From positions 892,132 through 956,131 of the forward strand of contig NZ_CP101655.1 of NCBI RefSeq assembly GCF_028830055.1: a stretch of 64,000 nt of DNA, read 5' to 3'. The notes under the pieces were generated by a model. It saw only the letters and a program-made list of their open reading frames with translations, did not search any database and had not been told where the DNA came from. Below are positions 54,822-64,000 of this stretch, in pieces. Numbering within the stretch: the first letter of the stretch is position 1; every line of letters begins with the position of its first letter. Position numbers and translations under genes: made by a program. The stretch is from Pseudomonas serboccidentalis. GTDB taxonomy: Bacteria; Pseudomonadota; Gammaproteobacteria; Pseudomonadales; Pseudomonadaceae.

Positions 54822-57800
54822 TCAAATGTTCTGCCGATCACCCTTCGGATCGAAGAACACCGAAGAAACAATCTCCGCCTCGATCACGCTGCCATCGGCC
54901 AGCGGTGCAAACACTCGCTCGCCCATGCGTTTGAGACCCCCCTTGACCACACCCATGGCAAACGAATAGCCGAGGGAGTTGTGCGCGTAGCTCGAGGTCA
55001 CGTGGCCGACCATGGTCATCGGGATCGCCTGCTTGGTGTTGAACACCAACTGAGCGCCTTCCGGCAGCCAGACGTTCGGATCGATCGGCTTCAGGCCCAC
55101 CAACTGTTTGCGCTGATCACGCACGCAGTCTTCACGGTTCATGCCGCGCTGGCCGATCCACGAAAACGGTTTGGTACGACCCACGCACCAACCCATGTTC
55201 AGGTCGTCCGGGGTCATCGAGCCGTCAGTGTCCTGACCAACGATGATGAAACCCTTCTCGGCACGCAGCACGTGCATGGTTTCAGTGCCGTACGGCGTCA
55301 GGTTGTACTGCTTGCCGGCCTCAACAATCTTCTCCAGAACCCCCATCGCGTAGTCGGCCTGCACGTTGACTTCGTACGACAGCTCACCGGTAAACGAGAT
55401 GCGGAACACCCGCGCCGGCACACCGCCGACCAGACCTTCTTTCCAGGTCATGAACGGGAACGCTTCGTTGCTCAGATCGATGTCGGTCACGGCGCTGAGC
55501 AGCTTGCGGCTGTTCGGCCCGGACAGGGTCATGGTCGCCCAGTGGTCGGTGACGGACGTGAAGTACACCTTCATCTCCGGCCATTCGGTCTGGTGATACA
55601 GCTCCAGCCATTGCAGCACGCGAGCCGCGCCGCCAGTGGTGGTGGTCATGACGAAATGGTTGTCGGCCAAGCAGGCCGTCACGCCGTCGTCGAAGACCAT
55701 GCCGTCTTCTTTGCACATCAGGCCGTAACGGGCCTTGCCCACGTCGAGCTTGGTCCAGGCGTTGGTGTACACGCGGTTGAGGAACTCGCGGGCATCCGGG
55801 CCTTGAATGTCGATCTTGCCCAGGGTCGAGGCGTCGAGCAGGCCGACGCTGTCGCGCACGGCTTTGCATTCGCGCTTCACGGCCGCGTGCAGGTCTTCAC
55901 CGTTTTTCGGGAAGTACCAAGGACGCTTCCACTGGCCGACGTCTTCAAACTCGGCGCCGTTCTTCACATGCCAGGCATGCAGCGCGGTGTAGCGAACCGG
56001 TTCGAAGATGTGCCCACAGTGACGACCCGCTACTGCACCGAAGGTCACCGGCGTGTAGTTCGGGCGGAACATCGTGGTACCCATCTGCGGGATGGTCACG
56101 TTCAGCGAACGCGCGGCAATCGCCAGACCGTTGACGTTGCCGAGCTTGCCCTGATCGGTGCCGAAGCCCAGCGCGGTATAGCGTTTGACGTGCTCGACCG
56201 ACTCGAAACCTTCGCGGGTCGCCAGTTCGATGGCGGCGGCGGTGACGTCGTTTTGCAGGTCGACGAATTGCTTCGGTGCCCGCGAGGTGCCCTTCTCGTG
56301 CGGCACCTGGAACAGCGCCAGGGTCGCTTCTTCGAGACGGCTCAGGGCTTTGGGCAAGGTGCCTTCGACCACACCGAAACCGGCTTCACTGGCAGCGCGA
56401 GCGCCCCCTTCGAAACCATCGGCCAGCGAATCGCCGAGGCCGTAGACGCCGTTGATGCCACCGACGCACACACGTTTCTGCGGCGCTTCGCCCGGTACGA
56501 AACCGAGGATGTCTTCACGCCAGGTCGGCTTGCCGCCGAGGTGCGAAGCCAAGTGCACAACCGGGCTGTAACCGCCGGAACTGGCGATCACATCGCAGTC
56601 GAGCCATTCACCCGGGCTGGTCACGGTGTGGGCTTTGACATCGATCGCAGCAACGCGGGCAGCGGTCACACGCTTGCTGCCACGTGCCTCGATCACGGCG
56701 CTGCCGGTGAGGATGCGGATGCCTTTGGCGCGAGCTTCTTCCACCAGCGCACCACGCGGGTTGCTGCGCGCATCGGCGATGGCTACCACTTGCAGGCTGG
56801 CGTCGAGCCAGTCCAGCGCCACGCGGTAGGCATGATCGTTGTTGGTGGTCAGCACCAGCTTCTTGCCCGGTGCCACGCCGTAACGGCGCACATAAGTCGA
56901 GACCGCACCGGCGAGCATGTTGCCCGGCACGTCGTTGTTGCCGTAGACCAGCGGACGCTCATGCGCACCCGTCGCCAGCACTACACGCTTGGCGCGAACG
57001 CGGTGGATGCGCTGACGCACCTGACCGATTGGCGCACGGTCGCCGAGGTGATCGGTGAGGCGTTCGTGAATGGTCAGGAAGTTGTGATCGTGGTAACCGT
57101 TGACCGTGGCGCGCGGCAACAGCAGCACGTCCGGGGTGTTCTTCAGTTCAGCGATGACGCTGGCCACCCACTCCACCGCCGGCTTGCCGTCGAGGCTTTC
57201 GCGGGAGTCGAGCAGGCTGCCGCCGAACTCTTCCTGCTCGTCAGCCAGAATCACCCGGGCACCGCTGCGCGCAGCGGCCAGGGCTGCGGCGAGACCGGCA
57301 GGGCCCGCGCCGACGATCAGCACGTCGCAGTGCTGGTTCATGTAGTCGTAGGTGTCCGGATCGACTTCGGTCGGCGAACGGCCCAGGCCGGCAGCCTTGC
57401 GAATGTACTTCTCGTACGTCATCCAGAACGATTGCGGGTACATGAAGGTTTTGTAGTAGAAACCCGGCGGCATCAGCTTGCCGCCGACCTTGCCGAGAAT
57501 GCCCATCATGTCGTTGTTGACGCTCGGCCAGCCGTTGGTGCTGGTGGCGACCAGGCCTTGGTACAGCGCCTGTTGCGTGGCGCGCACGTTGGGAATCTGG
57601 GTGGCTTCGGTCGCACCGATCTGCAGCACCGCGTTTGGCTCTTCGGCACCGGCGGCGAAGATCCCGCGGGGACGCGAATATTTGAAGCTGCGGCCGATGA
57701 TGTCGACGCCGTTGGCGATCAGGGCCGAGGCCAGCGAGTCGCCCTCGAAGCCTTTGTAGCTCTGACCGTTGAAGGTGAAGCTCAGCACTTTGTTGCGGTC

Positions 57801-57839
57801 GATCCGTCCACCGTTGGACAGGCGATTGGTCTGGCTCAT
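54822..57839 (-). CDS. soxA: Sarcosine oxidase alpha subunit
   Basis: 1005 aa. In order: a ferredoxin-like N-terminal domain (VLSFTFNGQSYKGFEGDSLA), NAD/FAD-binding domains (CDVLIVGAGPAGLAAALAAA, near 170-200) and a C-terminal GcvT-like aminomethyltransferase half (residues about 600-1000) that binds tetrahydrofolate. With SoxB, D and G it converts sarcosine, O2 and THF to glycine, methylene-THF and peroxide. The start overlaps the soxD stop by 4 nt. Confidence 0.96.
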   Translation of the reverse strand: MSQTNRLSNGGRIDRNKVLSFTFNGQSYKGFEGDSLASALIANGVDIIGRSFKYSRPRGIFAAGAEEPNAVLQIGATEATQIPNVRATQQALYQGLVATSTNGWPSVNNDMMGILGKVGGKLMPPGFYYKTFMYPQSFWMTYEKYIRKAAGLGRSPTEVDPDTYDYMNQHCDVLIVGAGPAGLAAALAAARSGARVILADEQEEFGGSLLDSRESLDGKPAVEWVASVIAELKNTPDVLLLPRATVNGYHDHNFLTIHERLTDHLGDRAPIGQVRQRIHRVRAKRVVLATGAHERPLVYGNNDVPGNMLAGAVSTYVRRYGVAPGKKLVLTTNNDHAYRVALDWLDASLQVVAIADARSNPRGALVEEARAKGIRILTGSAVIEARGSKRVTAARVAAIDVKAHTVTSPGEWLDCDVIASSGGYSPVVHLASHLGGKPTWREDILGFVPGEAPQKRVCVGGINGVYGLGDSLADGFEGGARAASEAGFGVVEGTLPKALSRLEEATLALFQVPHEKGTSRAPKQFVDLQNDVTAAAIELATREGFESVEHVKRYTALGFGTDQGKLGNVNGLAIAARSLNVTIPQMGTTMFRPNYTPVTFGAVAGRHCGHIFEPVRYTALHAWHVKNGAEFEDVGQWKRPWYFPKNGEDLHAAVKRECKAVRDSVGLLDASTLGKIDIQGPDAREFLNRVYTNAWTKLDVGKARYGLMCKEDGMVFDDGVTACLADNHFVMTTTTGGAARVLQWLELYHQTEWPEMKVYFTSVTDHWATMTLSGPNSRKLLSAVTDIDLSNEAFPFMTWKEGLVGGVPARVFRISFTGELSYEVNVQADYAMGVLEKIVEAGKQYNLTPYGTETMHVLRAEKGFIIVGQDTDGSMTPDDLNMGWCVGRTKPFSWIGQRGMNREDCVRDQRKQLVGLKPIDPNVWLPEGAQLVFNTKQAIPMTMVGHVTSSYAHNSLGYSFAMGVVKGGLKRMGERVFAPLADGSVIEAEIVSSVFFDPKGDRQNI

Positions 57840-58165
57840 ACCTTCTCTCCCAGCGCCGTCGTGGCTGTTTTCGCCGTATCAGCCTTGTCGGTGAATTGCG
57901 GCTTGGTGCCGATCTTGTAGGTTTCGAGAATCTCGTAGGTCACGGTGTCGCGGGTGACGTTGAAGTACTGGCGGCAACCGGCGACGTGATCCCACAGCTC
58001 ATGGTGCAGACCGCGCGGGTTGTCGCGGAAGAACATGTAGTCGCCCCACTCTTCATCAGTGCAGGCAGCTGGATCCAGTGGACGCGGAATGTGCGCCTGG
58101 CCGGATGCGTGGAATTCCTCTTCGGAGCGCAGTTCGCCGCAGTGAGGACAGAAGATATGCAACAT
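57836..58165 (-). CDS. soxD: Sarcosine oxidase delta subunit
   Basis: 109 aa. Zinc-binding cysteines are in FCPHCGE (Cys6, Cys9), with His and Cys in DHVAGCRQYF. The core EEWGDYMFFRDNPRGLHHEL is characteristic. It is a small structural subunit of the tetramer, 14 bp after soxB and overlapping soxA by 4 nt. Confidence 0.95.
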   Translation of the reverse strand: MLHIFCPHCGELRSEEEFHASGQAHIPRPLDPAACTDEEWGDYMFFRDNPRGLHHELWDHVAGCRQYFNVTRDTVTYEILETYKIGTKPQFTDKADTAKTATTALGEKV

Positions 58166-58179
58166 GGGGATTTCTCCTG

Positions 58180-59430
58180 TTAGTGGGCAACCGCAGCAGC
58201 GCCGTGTTCATCGATCAACGCACCGTTGTGGAAACGGTCGATGGAGAAAGGTGCGGCCAACGGGTGCATTTCACCCTTGGCCAGGCTCGCGGCAAACACG
58301 TTGCCCGAGCCGGGAGTTGCCTTGAAGCCGCCGGTGCCCCAACCGCAGTTGAAGAACATGTTCGGCACCGGGGTTTTCGAAATGATCGGGCAGGCGTCCG
58401 GCGTGGTGTCGACGATGCCGCCCCACTGCCGGTTCATGCGCACCCGCGACAGCACCGGGAACATTTCGACGATGGCCTGGATGGTGTGTTCGATCACCGG
58501 GTACGAACCGCGTTGGCCGTAGCCGTTGTAGCCGTCGATACCGGCGCCGATCACCAGGTCGCCCTTGTCGGACTGGCTGATGTAACCGTGCACGGCGTTG
58601 GACATGATCACGCTGTCGATAATCGGTTTGATCGGCTCGGACACCAGCGCTTGCAGCGGGTGGGATTCGATCGGCAGACGGAAACCGGCGAGCTTGGCCA
58701 TGTGCCCGGAATTACCGGCAGTGACCACGCCGACGCGCTTGGCGCCGATGAAGCCCTTGTTGGTTTCAACGCCGATGCACACACCGTTTTCCTTGCGGAA
58801 ACCGATCACTTCGGTCTGTTGGATCAAGTCCACGCCCAATGCGTCAGCTGCACGGGCGAAGCCCCAGGCCACGGCATCGTGCCGGGCGACGCCGCCGCGA
58901 CGCTGGACGGTGGCGCCCATCACCGGGTAGCGGGTGTTTTTCGAGCAGTCGAGGTACGGGATCTCGTCCGCGACTTGCTTGGCGTTGAGCAGCTCGCCAT
59001 CGACGCCGTTAAGGCGGTTGGCGCTGACCCGACGCTCGGAATCACGAATGTCCTGCAGGGTGTGGCACAGGTTGTAGACGCCACGCTGAGAGAACATCAC
59101 GTTGTAGTTCAGGTCCTGCGACAGGCCTTCCCACAACTTCATCGCGTGTTCGTACAGGTGCGCCGACTCGTCCCACAGGTAGTTGGAGCGCACGATGGTG
59201 GTGTTGCGCGCGGTGTTACCGCCGCCCAGCCAACCTTTCTCGACCACGGCGACGTTGGTGATGCCGTGCTCTTTGGCCAGGTAATAGGCGGTCGCCAGAC
59301 CGTGCCCACCACCGCCGACGATGACCACGTCGTAGACCTTCTTCGGCGTTGGCGTGCGCCACATGCGCTGCCAGTTTTCGTGGTGGCTGAGGGAGTGTTT
59401 GAAGAGGCCGAAGCCCGAATAGCGTTGCAT
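58180..59430 (-). CDS. soxB: Sarcosine oxidase beta subunit
   Basis: 416 aa FAD/FMN subunit. The dinucleotide motif is [20 protein letters not shown], and the covalent flavin-site region is [15 protein letters not shown], with the family His. [16 protein letters not shown] closes the active site. It oxidises sarcosine. I use the second ATG, 59430 ([10 protein letters not shown]), with GGAG nine bases before it. Confidence 0.96.
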   Translation of the reverse strand: MQRYSGFGLFKHSLSHHENWQRMWRTPTPKKVYDVVIVGGGGHGLATAYYLAKEHGITNVAVVEKGWLGGGNTARNTTIVRSNYLWDESAHLYEHAMKLWEGLSQDLNYNVMFSQRGVYNLCHTLQDIRDSERRVSANRLNGVDGELLNAKQVADEIPYLDCSKNTRYPVMGATVQRRGGVARHDAVAWGFARAADALGVDLIQQTEVIGFRKENGVCIGVETNKGFIGAKRVGVVTAGNSGHMAKLAGFRLPIESHPLQALVSEPIKPIIDSVIMSNAVHGYISQSDKGDLVIGAGIDGYNGYGQRGSYPVIEHTIQAIVEMFPVLSRVRMNRQWGGIVDTTPDACPIISKTPVPNMFFNCGWGTGGFKATPGSGNVFAASLAKGEMHPLAAPFSIDRFHNGALIDEHGAAAVAH

Positions 59431-59450
59431 AGTCATTTACTCCAAACCGC

Positions 59451-60704
<1,254 letters not shown>

Positions 60705-60878
60705 CGCGTCTCTCCCAGCGGCTTCTGTGCGCCATTTTGTCTTGGTCAGGCACGCCGCTTGCGACAGTGCCCTTTGATGCGATGGTATGACCGGCGCAGA
60801 CAGCTCAAATGCCTACGGACGCCACGCAAAGGTGCGTTTACGACATGGCGGGAAATGACTCGGAGAATGCATTCCCCC

Positions 60879-60960
60879 TGTAGGAGCTGCCGAAGGCTGC
60901 GATCCTTTGACCTTGACTCTAAAAGATCAAAAGATCGCAGCCTTCGGCAGCTCCTACAGG
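60879..60960. repeat. REPIN, GATCGCAGCCTTCGGCAGCTC type
   Basis: Inverted pair between the TraX-like gene and glyA; only about 170 bp remain as glyA promoter region. Confidence 0.87.
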
Positions 60961-60962
60961 GG

Positions 60963-61673
60963 TTATGCGATCAAGTGGCGAATAGCGAGCAACAGGAGGA
61001 AATGCGCGGGATAGAGCGCGTACGCCCAGCGGCGCATAGGCAACGGATGGATAGAACCGGAGTGTCGCAACAAGAACATCCCAAGCAATGGCGCCATCAG
61101 ACACGCCGCGATGCCGAGGACTGCCACGACATTGCCGAACTCTGCCGCCTCATACAGCACCTGCCACTGATTGCCCGCCAGACACACCAGCCCCGGCAGC
61201 AGGCTGAAATACCAGGGGCGACGGAACACCAGCAGCAACGCCAGCGGCAACAGCACGCCGAATACGCCGAACATCAGCCACGGTGAAAACAGCGCGGCCA
61301 GCAACAAGGCTCCGACGCCCAACAGTCGCGACAGCAGCGTGCGATCCTGCCAACCCCGTGCCACCAGCAGCCCCAGCGCCAGGGTCGGCATCACGTTCAA
61401 GGTGTCGGGATCAGGAATGTACAAGCGGTAAGGAATTTCACTCACCGCGCTGAACAGCAACAGCCAGCCGAGATAGCGCCATTCGGTCTTCTGCGCACCG
61501 GCACGGGAAAGATTCGCCGCCATCGCCAGACAGAACCACGCAAACGCCATGCGCCCCGGAACATACAGCCAATCGGCGCTGATCCCGACATATCGCAGGT
61601 GATCGAGCAGCATGCTCAGCAGCGCCAGCCACTTGAGCAAATCCAGCGCGCCGTCGCGTTTAGTCACGTGCAT
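60963..61673 (-). CDS. TraX-family membrane protein
   Basis: 236 aa with about eight hydrophobic helices. It begins RDGALDLLKWLALLSMLLDH and has HLRYVGISADWLYVPGRMAF, the TraX (pilin N-acetylase-like) signature. The tail RRWAYALYPAHFLLLLAIRH is also conserved. No conjugation gene is nearby; chromosomal TraX proteins are of unknown target. The start at 61673 avoids an extension without support. Confidence 0.85.
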   Translation of the reverse strand: MHVTKRDGALDLLKWLALLSMLLDHLRYVGISADWLYVPGRMAFAWFCLAMAANLSRAGAQKTEWRYLGWLLLFSAVSEIPYRLYIPDPDTLNVMPTLALGLLVARGWQDRTLLSRLLGVGALLLAALFSPWLMFGVFGVLLPLALLLVFRRPWYFSLLPGLVCLAGNQWQVLYEAAEFGNVVAVLGIAACLMAPLLGMFLLRHSGSIHPLPMRRWAYALYPAHFLLLLAIRHLIA

Positions 61674-61799
61674 AATCGGGCCACAAACTGGTAATTTTCT
61701 GACAGCGACATCCCGTGTGCTCCCCGGAAGATCTTCGGTAAAGTGCGCACCCTCATTGACCACGAGCCTTCACAAGAGTCTCGACCACGGAAGCCGGCC

Positions 61800-62840
61800 A
61801 TGACCGACAAGAGCCAACAATTCGCCAGCGACAACTACTCCGGTATCTGCCCCGAAGCCTGGGCTGCCATGGAACAGGCCAACCACGGCCACCAGCGCGC
61901 TTATGGCGACGATGAATGGACCGCACGCGCGGCCGACCATTTCCGCAAACTGTTCGAAACCGACTGCGAAGTGTTCTTCGCCTTCAACGGCACCGCCGCC
62001 AACTCACTGGCACTGTCGTCGCTGTGCCAGAGTTACCACAGCGTGATCTGCTCGGAAACCGCCCACGTCGAAACCGACGAATGCGGCGCGCCGGAATTCT
62101 TCTCCAACGGCTCTAAACTGCTGATCGCCGGCACCGAAAACGGCAAGATCACCCCGCAGTCGATCCGTGAAGTTGCGCTCAAGCGCCAGGACATCCACTA
62201 CCCGAAACCGCGCGTGGTGACCCTGACCCAGGCCACGGAAGTCGGCAGCGTCTACACCCCGGAAGAAGTCCGCGCCATCAGCGCCACCTGCAAGGAACTG
62301 GGCCTGCACCTGCACATGGACGGCGCACGTTTTTCCAATGCCTGCGCGTTCCTGGGCTGCACGCCAGCCGACCTGACCTGGAAGGCCGGCGTCGACGTGC
62401 TGTGCTTCGGCGGCACCAAGAACGGCATGGCGGTGGGTGAGGCGATCCTGTTCTTCAACCACAAACTGGCCGAAGACTTCGACTACCGCTGCAAACAGGC
62501 CGGGCAACTGGCGTCGAAAATGCGTTTCCTGTCGGCGCCGTGGGTCGGCATCCTCGAAAACGACGCCTGGCTCAAATACGCCCGTCACGCCAACCACTGC
62601 GCGCAATTGCTGGCTGAGCTGGTCAGCGACATCCCGGGCGTGGAGTTGATGTTCCCGGTACAGGCCAACGGCGTGTTCCTGCAACTCTCGGAACCGGCCA
62701 TTGCCGCCCTGACCGCGAAGAACTGGCGCTTCTACACCTTCATCGGCAAGGGCGGCGCACGCTTCATGTGCTCGTGGGACACCGAAGAAGAGCGCGTACG
62801 CGAACTGGCTCGCGACATCCGCGAAGTCATGTCCGCCTGA
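61800..62840 (+). CDS. ltaE: Low-specificity L-threonine aldolase
   Basis: 346 aa PLP fold type I. The Schiff-base Lys is in DVLCFGGTKNGMAVGEA; GTAANSLALSSLCQSYHSVI and LHLHMDGARFSNA are family blocks. It splits threonine or allo-threonine to glycine and acetaldehyde. Placed opposite the glyA-sox block, it adds to glycine metabolism. ATG 61800 follows GGAAG. Confidence 0.94.
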   Translation: MTDKSQQFASDNYSGICPEAWAAMEQANHGHQRAYGDDEWTARAADHFRKLFETDCEVFFAFNGTAANSLALSSLCQSYHSVICSETAHVETDECGAPEFFSNGSKLLIAGTENGKITPQSIREVALKRQDIHYPKPRVVTLTQATEVGSVYTPEEVRAISATCKELGLHLHMDGARFSNACAFLGCTPADLTWKAGVDVLCFGGTKNGMAVGEAILFFNHKLAEDFDYRCKQAGQLASKMRFLSAPWVGILENDAWLKYARHANHCAQLLAELVSDIPGVELMFPVQANGVFLQLSEPAIAALTAKNWRFYTFIGKGGARFMCSWDTEEERVRELARDIREVMSA

Positions 62841-62895
62841 TTACATGGCAAATGAACTCCTGGATGAGGGGATCTCCTGTAATGAGTTGACCCCT

Positions 62896-63029
62896 TGTGG
62901 CGAGGGAGCTTGCTCCCGCTGGGCTGCGTAGCAGCCCCAAAACCTGAGTGGGCGGCTCGTCAGACAAACCGTATTGCCTGGGTTTACGACTGCTGCGCAG
63001 CCGAGCGGGAGCAAGCTCCCTCGCCACAA
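62896..63029. repeat. Long REP-ended element, GGGAGCTTGCTCCC type
   Basis: Ends TTGTGGCGAGGGAGCTTGCT and its inverse, with inner GGGCTGCGTAGCAGCCC and GACTGCTGCGCAG repeats. Third copy of the roughly 130-bp layout. Confidence 0.83.
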
Positions 63030-63118
63030 GTTCACTTCGCCGCCCCTATCGCGACAGCTGCTTGGTCTACATTGTTTGTCGAGCCTCCGCTCACATAACA
63101 ATAAGCAGGAGCATCGGC

Positions 63119-63943
63119 ATGTCGTTACAAGGCAAAACCCTGTTCATCACCGGCGCCAGCCGTGGCATCGGGCGTGAGATTGCGCTGCGGGCCGCGAAGG
63201 ACGGGGCCAATATCGTGATTGCGGCCAAGAGCGCCGAAGCCCATCCGAAATTGCCCGGCACCATCCACAGCGTCGCCGCAGAAGTCGAAGCGGCCGGCGG
63301 CAAAGCGTTAGCCCTGCAAGTGGATGTGCGTGATGACGACGCCGTGCGCCAGGCACTGGCCCAGGCCAACGAGCATTTCGGCGCGATCGATGCACTGGTG
63401 AACAACGCCGGGGCGATCAAGCTGACTGGCGTGCAACACATCGAACTCAAGCGCTTCGACCTGATGCACCAGATCAACACCCGCGCCGTGCTGCTATGCA
63501 GCCAAGCCGCCCTGCCCTATCTGAAAAAGTCCGCCGGGCACATCCTCAACCTGTCGCCGCCGCTGAACCTGGCGAGCAAGTGGTTTGCCCAATTCAGCCC
63601 CTATACCGTGACCAAGTACGGCATGAGCATGCTGACGATGGGCATGAGCGAGGAATTCGCCAGTTACGGCATCAGCGTCAATTCGCTGTGGCCGCAGACG
63701 ATGATTGCCACGGCGGCGATCGAGTTTCAGCTGGGCAGCCGGGAGTCGTTCAAACAGGCGCGGACACCGGCGATCATGGCGGATGCGGCGCATGTGATTT
63801 TGAGCAGCCGTGGGCGGCAGATCACTGGGCGGTTGTTGATTGATGAAGAGATTTTGCGTGAGAGCGGCGCGACTGAATTCGATCATTACCGCTTCGAGCC
63901 GGACAGCAGCGCGGCACTGATGCCTGACTTATTTGTAGATTGA
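63119..63943 (+). CDS. HSDL2-like short-chain dehydrogenase/reductase
   Basis: 274 aa. The NAD(P) motif is TGASRGIG, followed by NNAGAI and the catalytic YTVTK (YxxxK). NLSPPLNLASKWFAQFSPYT, with its double Pro, is typical of the HSDL2-type SDR group. AGGAG lies upstream. The substrate is unknown; lipid-related oxidation is suggested for relatives. Confidence 0.9.
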   Translation: MSLQGKTLFITGASRGIGREIALRAAKDGANIVIAAKSAEAHPKLPGTIHSVAAEVEAAGGKALALQVDVRDDDAVRQALAQANEHFGAIDALVNNAGAIKLTGVQHIELKRFDLMHQINTRAVLLCSQAALPYLKKSAGHILNLSPPLNLASKWFAQFSPYTVTKYGMSMLTMGMSEEFASYGISVNSLWPQTMIATAAIEFQLGSRESFKQARTPAIMADAAHVILSSRGRQITGRLLIDEEILRESGATEFDHYRFEPDSSAALMPDLFVD

Positions 63944-63956
63944 AATACTTACCCCT

Positions 63957-64000
63957 GTAGGAGCTGCCGAAGGCTCGGGCCGCGATCGGACGATCTTTTG
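63957..64000. repeat. Partial REP unit at window end
   Basis: GTAGGAGCTGCCGAAGGCT and a following CGATCTTTTG form a half unit with a small insertion; the partner may lie outside the window. Confidence 0.65.

Noticed and set aside
54792..57920. A 1042-codon open frame antisense to soxA
   Set aside because: Shadow of soxA; no recognisable motif or fitting ribosome site, and His/Arg/Val-rich composition.

Overview
The window is a high-GC, gene-dense chromosomal segment from a fluorescent Pseudomonas (P. fluorescens/P. putida lineage). Several blocks support this: davBA next to pqqF-pqqABCDE-pqqH, a bioBFHCD cluster facing comF, two long acyl-CoA dehydrogenase paralogs around a GGDEF gene, creBCD, a glyA-soxBDAG-purU-fdhA block, and about 20 intergenic REP/REPIN palindromes. 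I found no rRNA, tRNA, CRISPR array, prophage or complete insertion sequence.

Layout. 1-9.3 kb: the end of lysine catabolism davBA, then the PQQ cofactor locus. 9.3-12.6 kb: a PMP3 peptide, an antitoxin-like regulator without a recognisable toxin, a class III aminotransferase and a divergent LysR gene. 12.7-18.6 kb: two acyl-CoA dehydrogenase paralogs flanking a membrane GGDEF protein, and a small protein with a flagellar-rod-like N terminus. 18.7-25 kb: bioB-F-H-C-D (minus), comF and a ModE-type regulator (plus). 25-36.1 kb: PhoX phosphatase, SrkA kinase, RarD, a GcvR-like ACT protein, malate synthase G, a single-domain response regulator, and a cNMP/CBS/nucleotidyltransferase protein coupled to a DEDDh exonuclease. 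36.3-41.9 kb: an iron cell-surface-signalling module (ECF sigma, FecR, TonB receptor, PepSY protein, 59-aa membrane peptide) resembling foxIRAB. 42-48.9 kb: GST, creBCD, a retropepsin-like protein, an acyltransferase and a DUF2780 protein. 49-51.6 kb: ECF sigma/anti-sigma pair, a small secreted protein, decayed fragments of a purU paralog and of an anti-sigma gene, and a cold-shock protein. 51.6-62.8 kb: fdhA, purU, soxGADB, glyA, a TraX-like protein and ltaE. A short-chain dehydrogenase closes the window.

How genes work together. SoxBDAG oxidises sarcosine to glycine and a C1 unit; GlyA, PurU and FdhA route the C1 units and LtaE also yields glycine. PqqA-E with PqqF/PqqH make PQQ for periplasmic dehydrogenases. 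BioC/H start and BioF/D/B complete biotin synthesis. GlcB condenses glyoxylate with acetyl-CoA, which links to the acyl-CoA dehydrogenases.

The most informative non-coding signals are candidate operators: PsrA-like sites before one acyl-CoA dehydrogenase, a perfect CRP/Vfr palindrome before the GGDEF gene, a BirA-type box over the bioB -35 and inside the comF start, and an RccR-like palindrome before glcB. All are read by eye against remembered consensus sequences. I saw no clearly novel defence or mobile system. The most system-like, poorly described unit is the nucleotidyltransferase/exonuclease pair at 33.5-36.1 kb.
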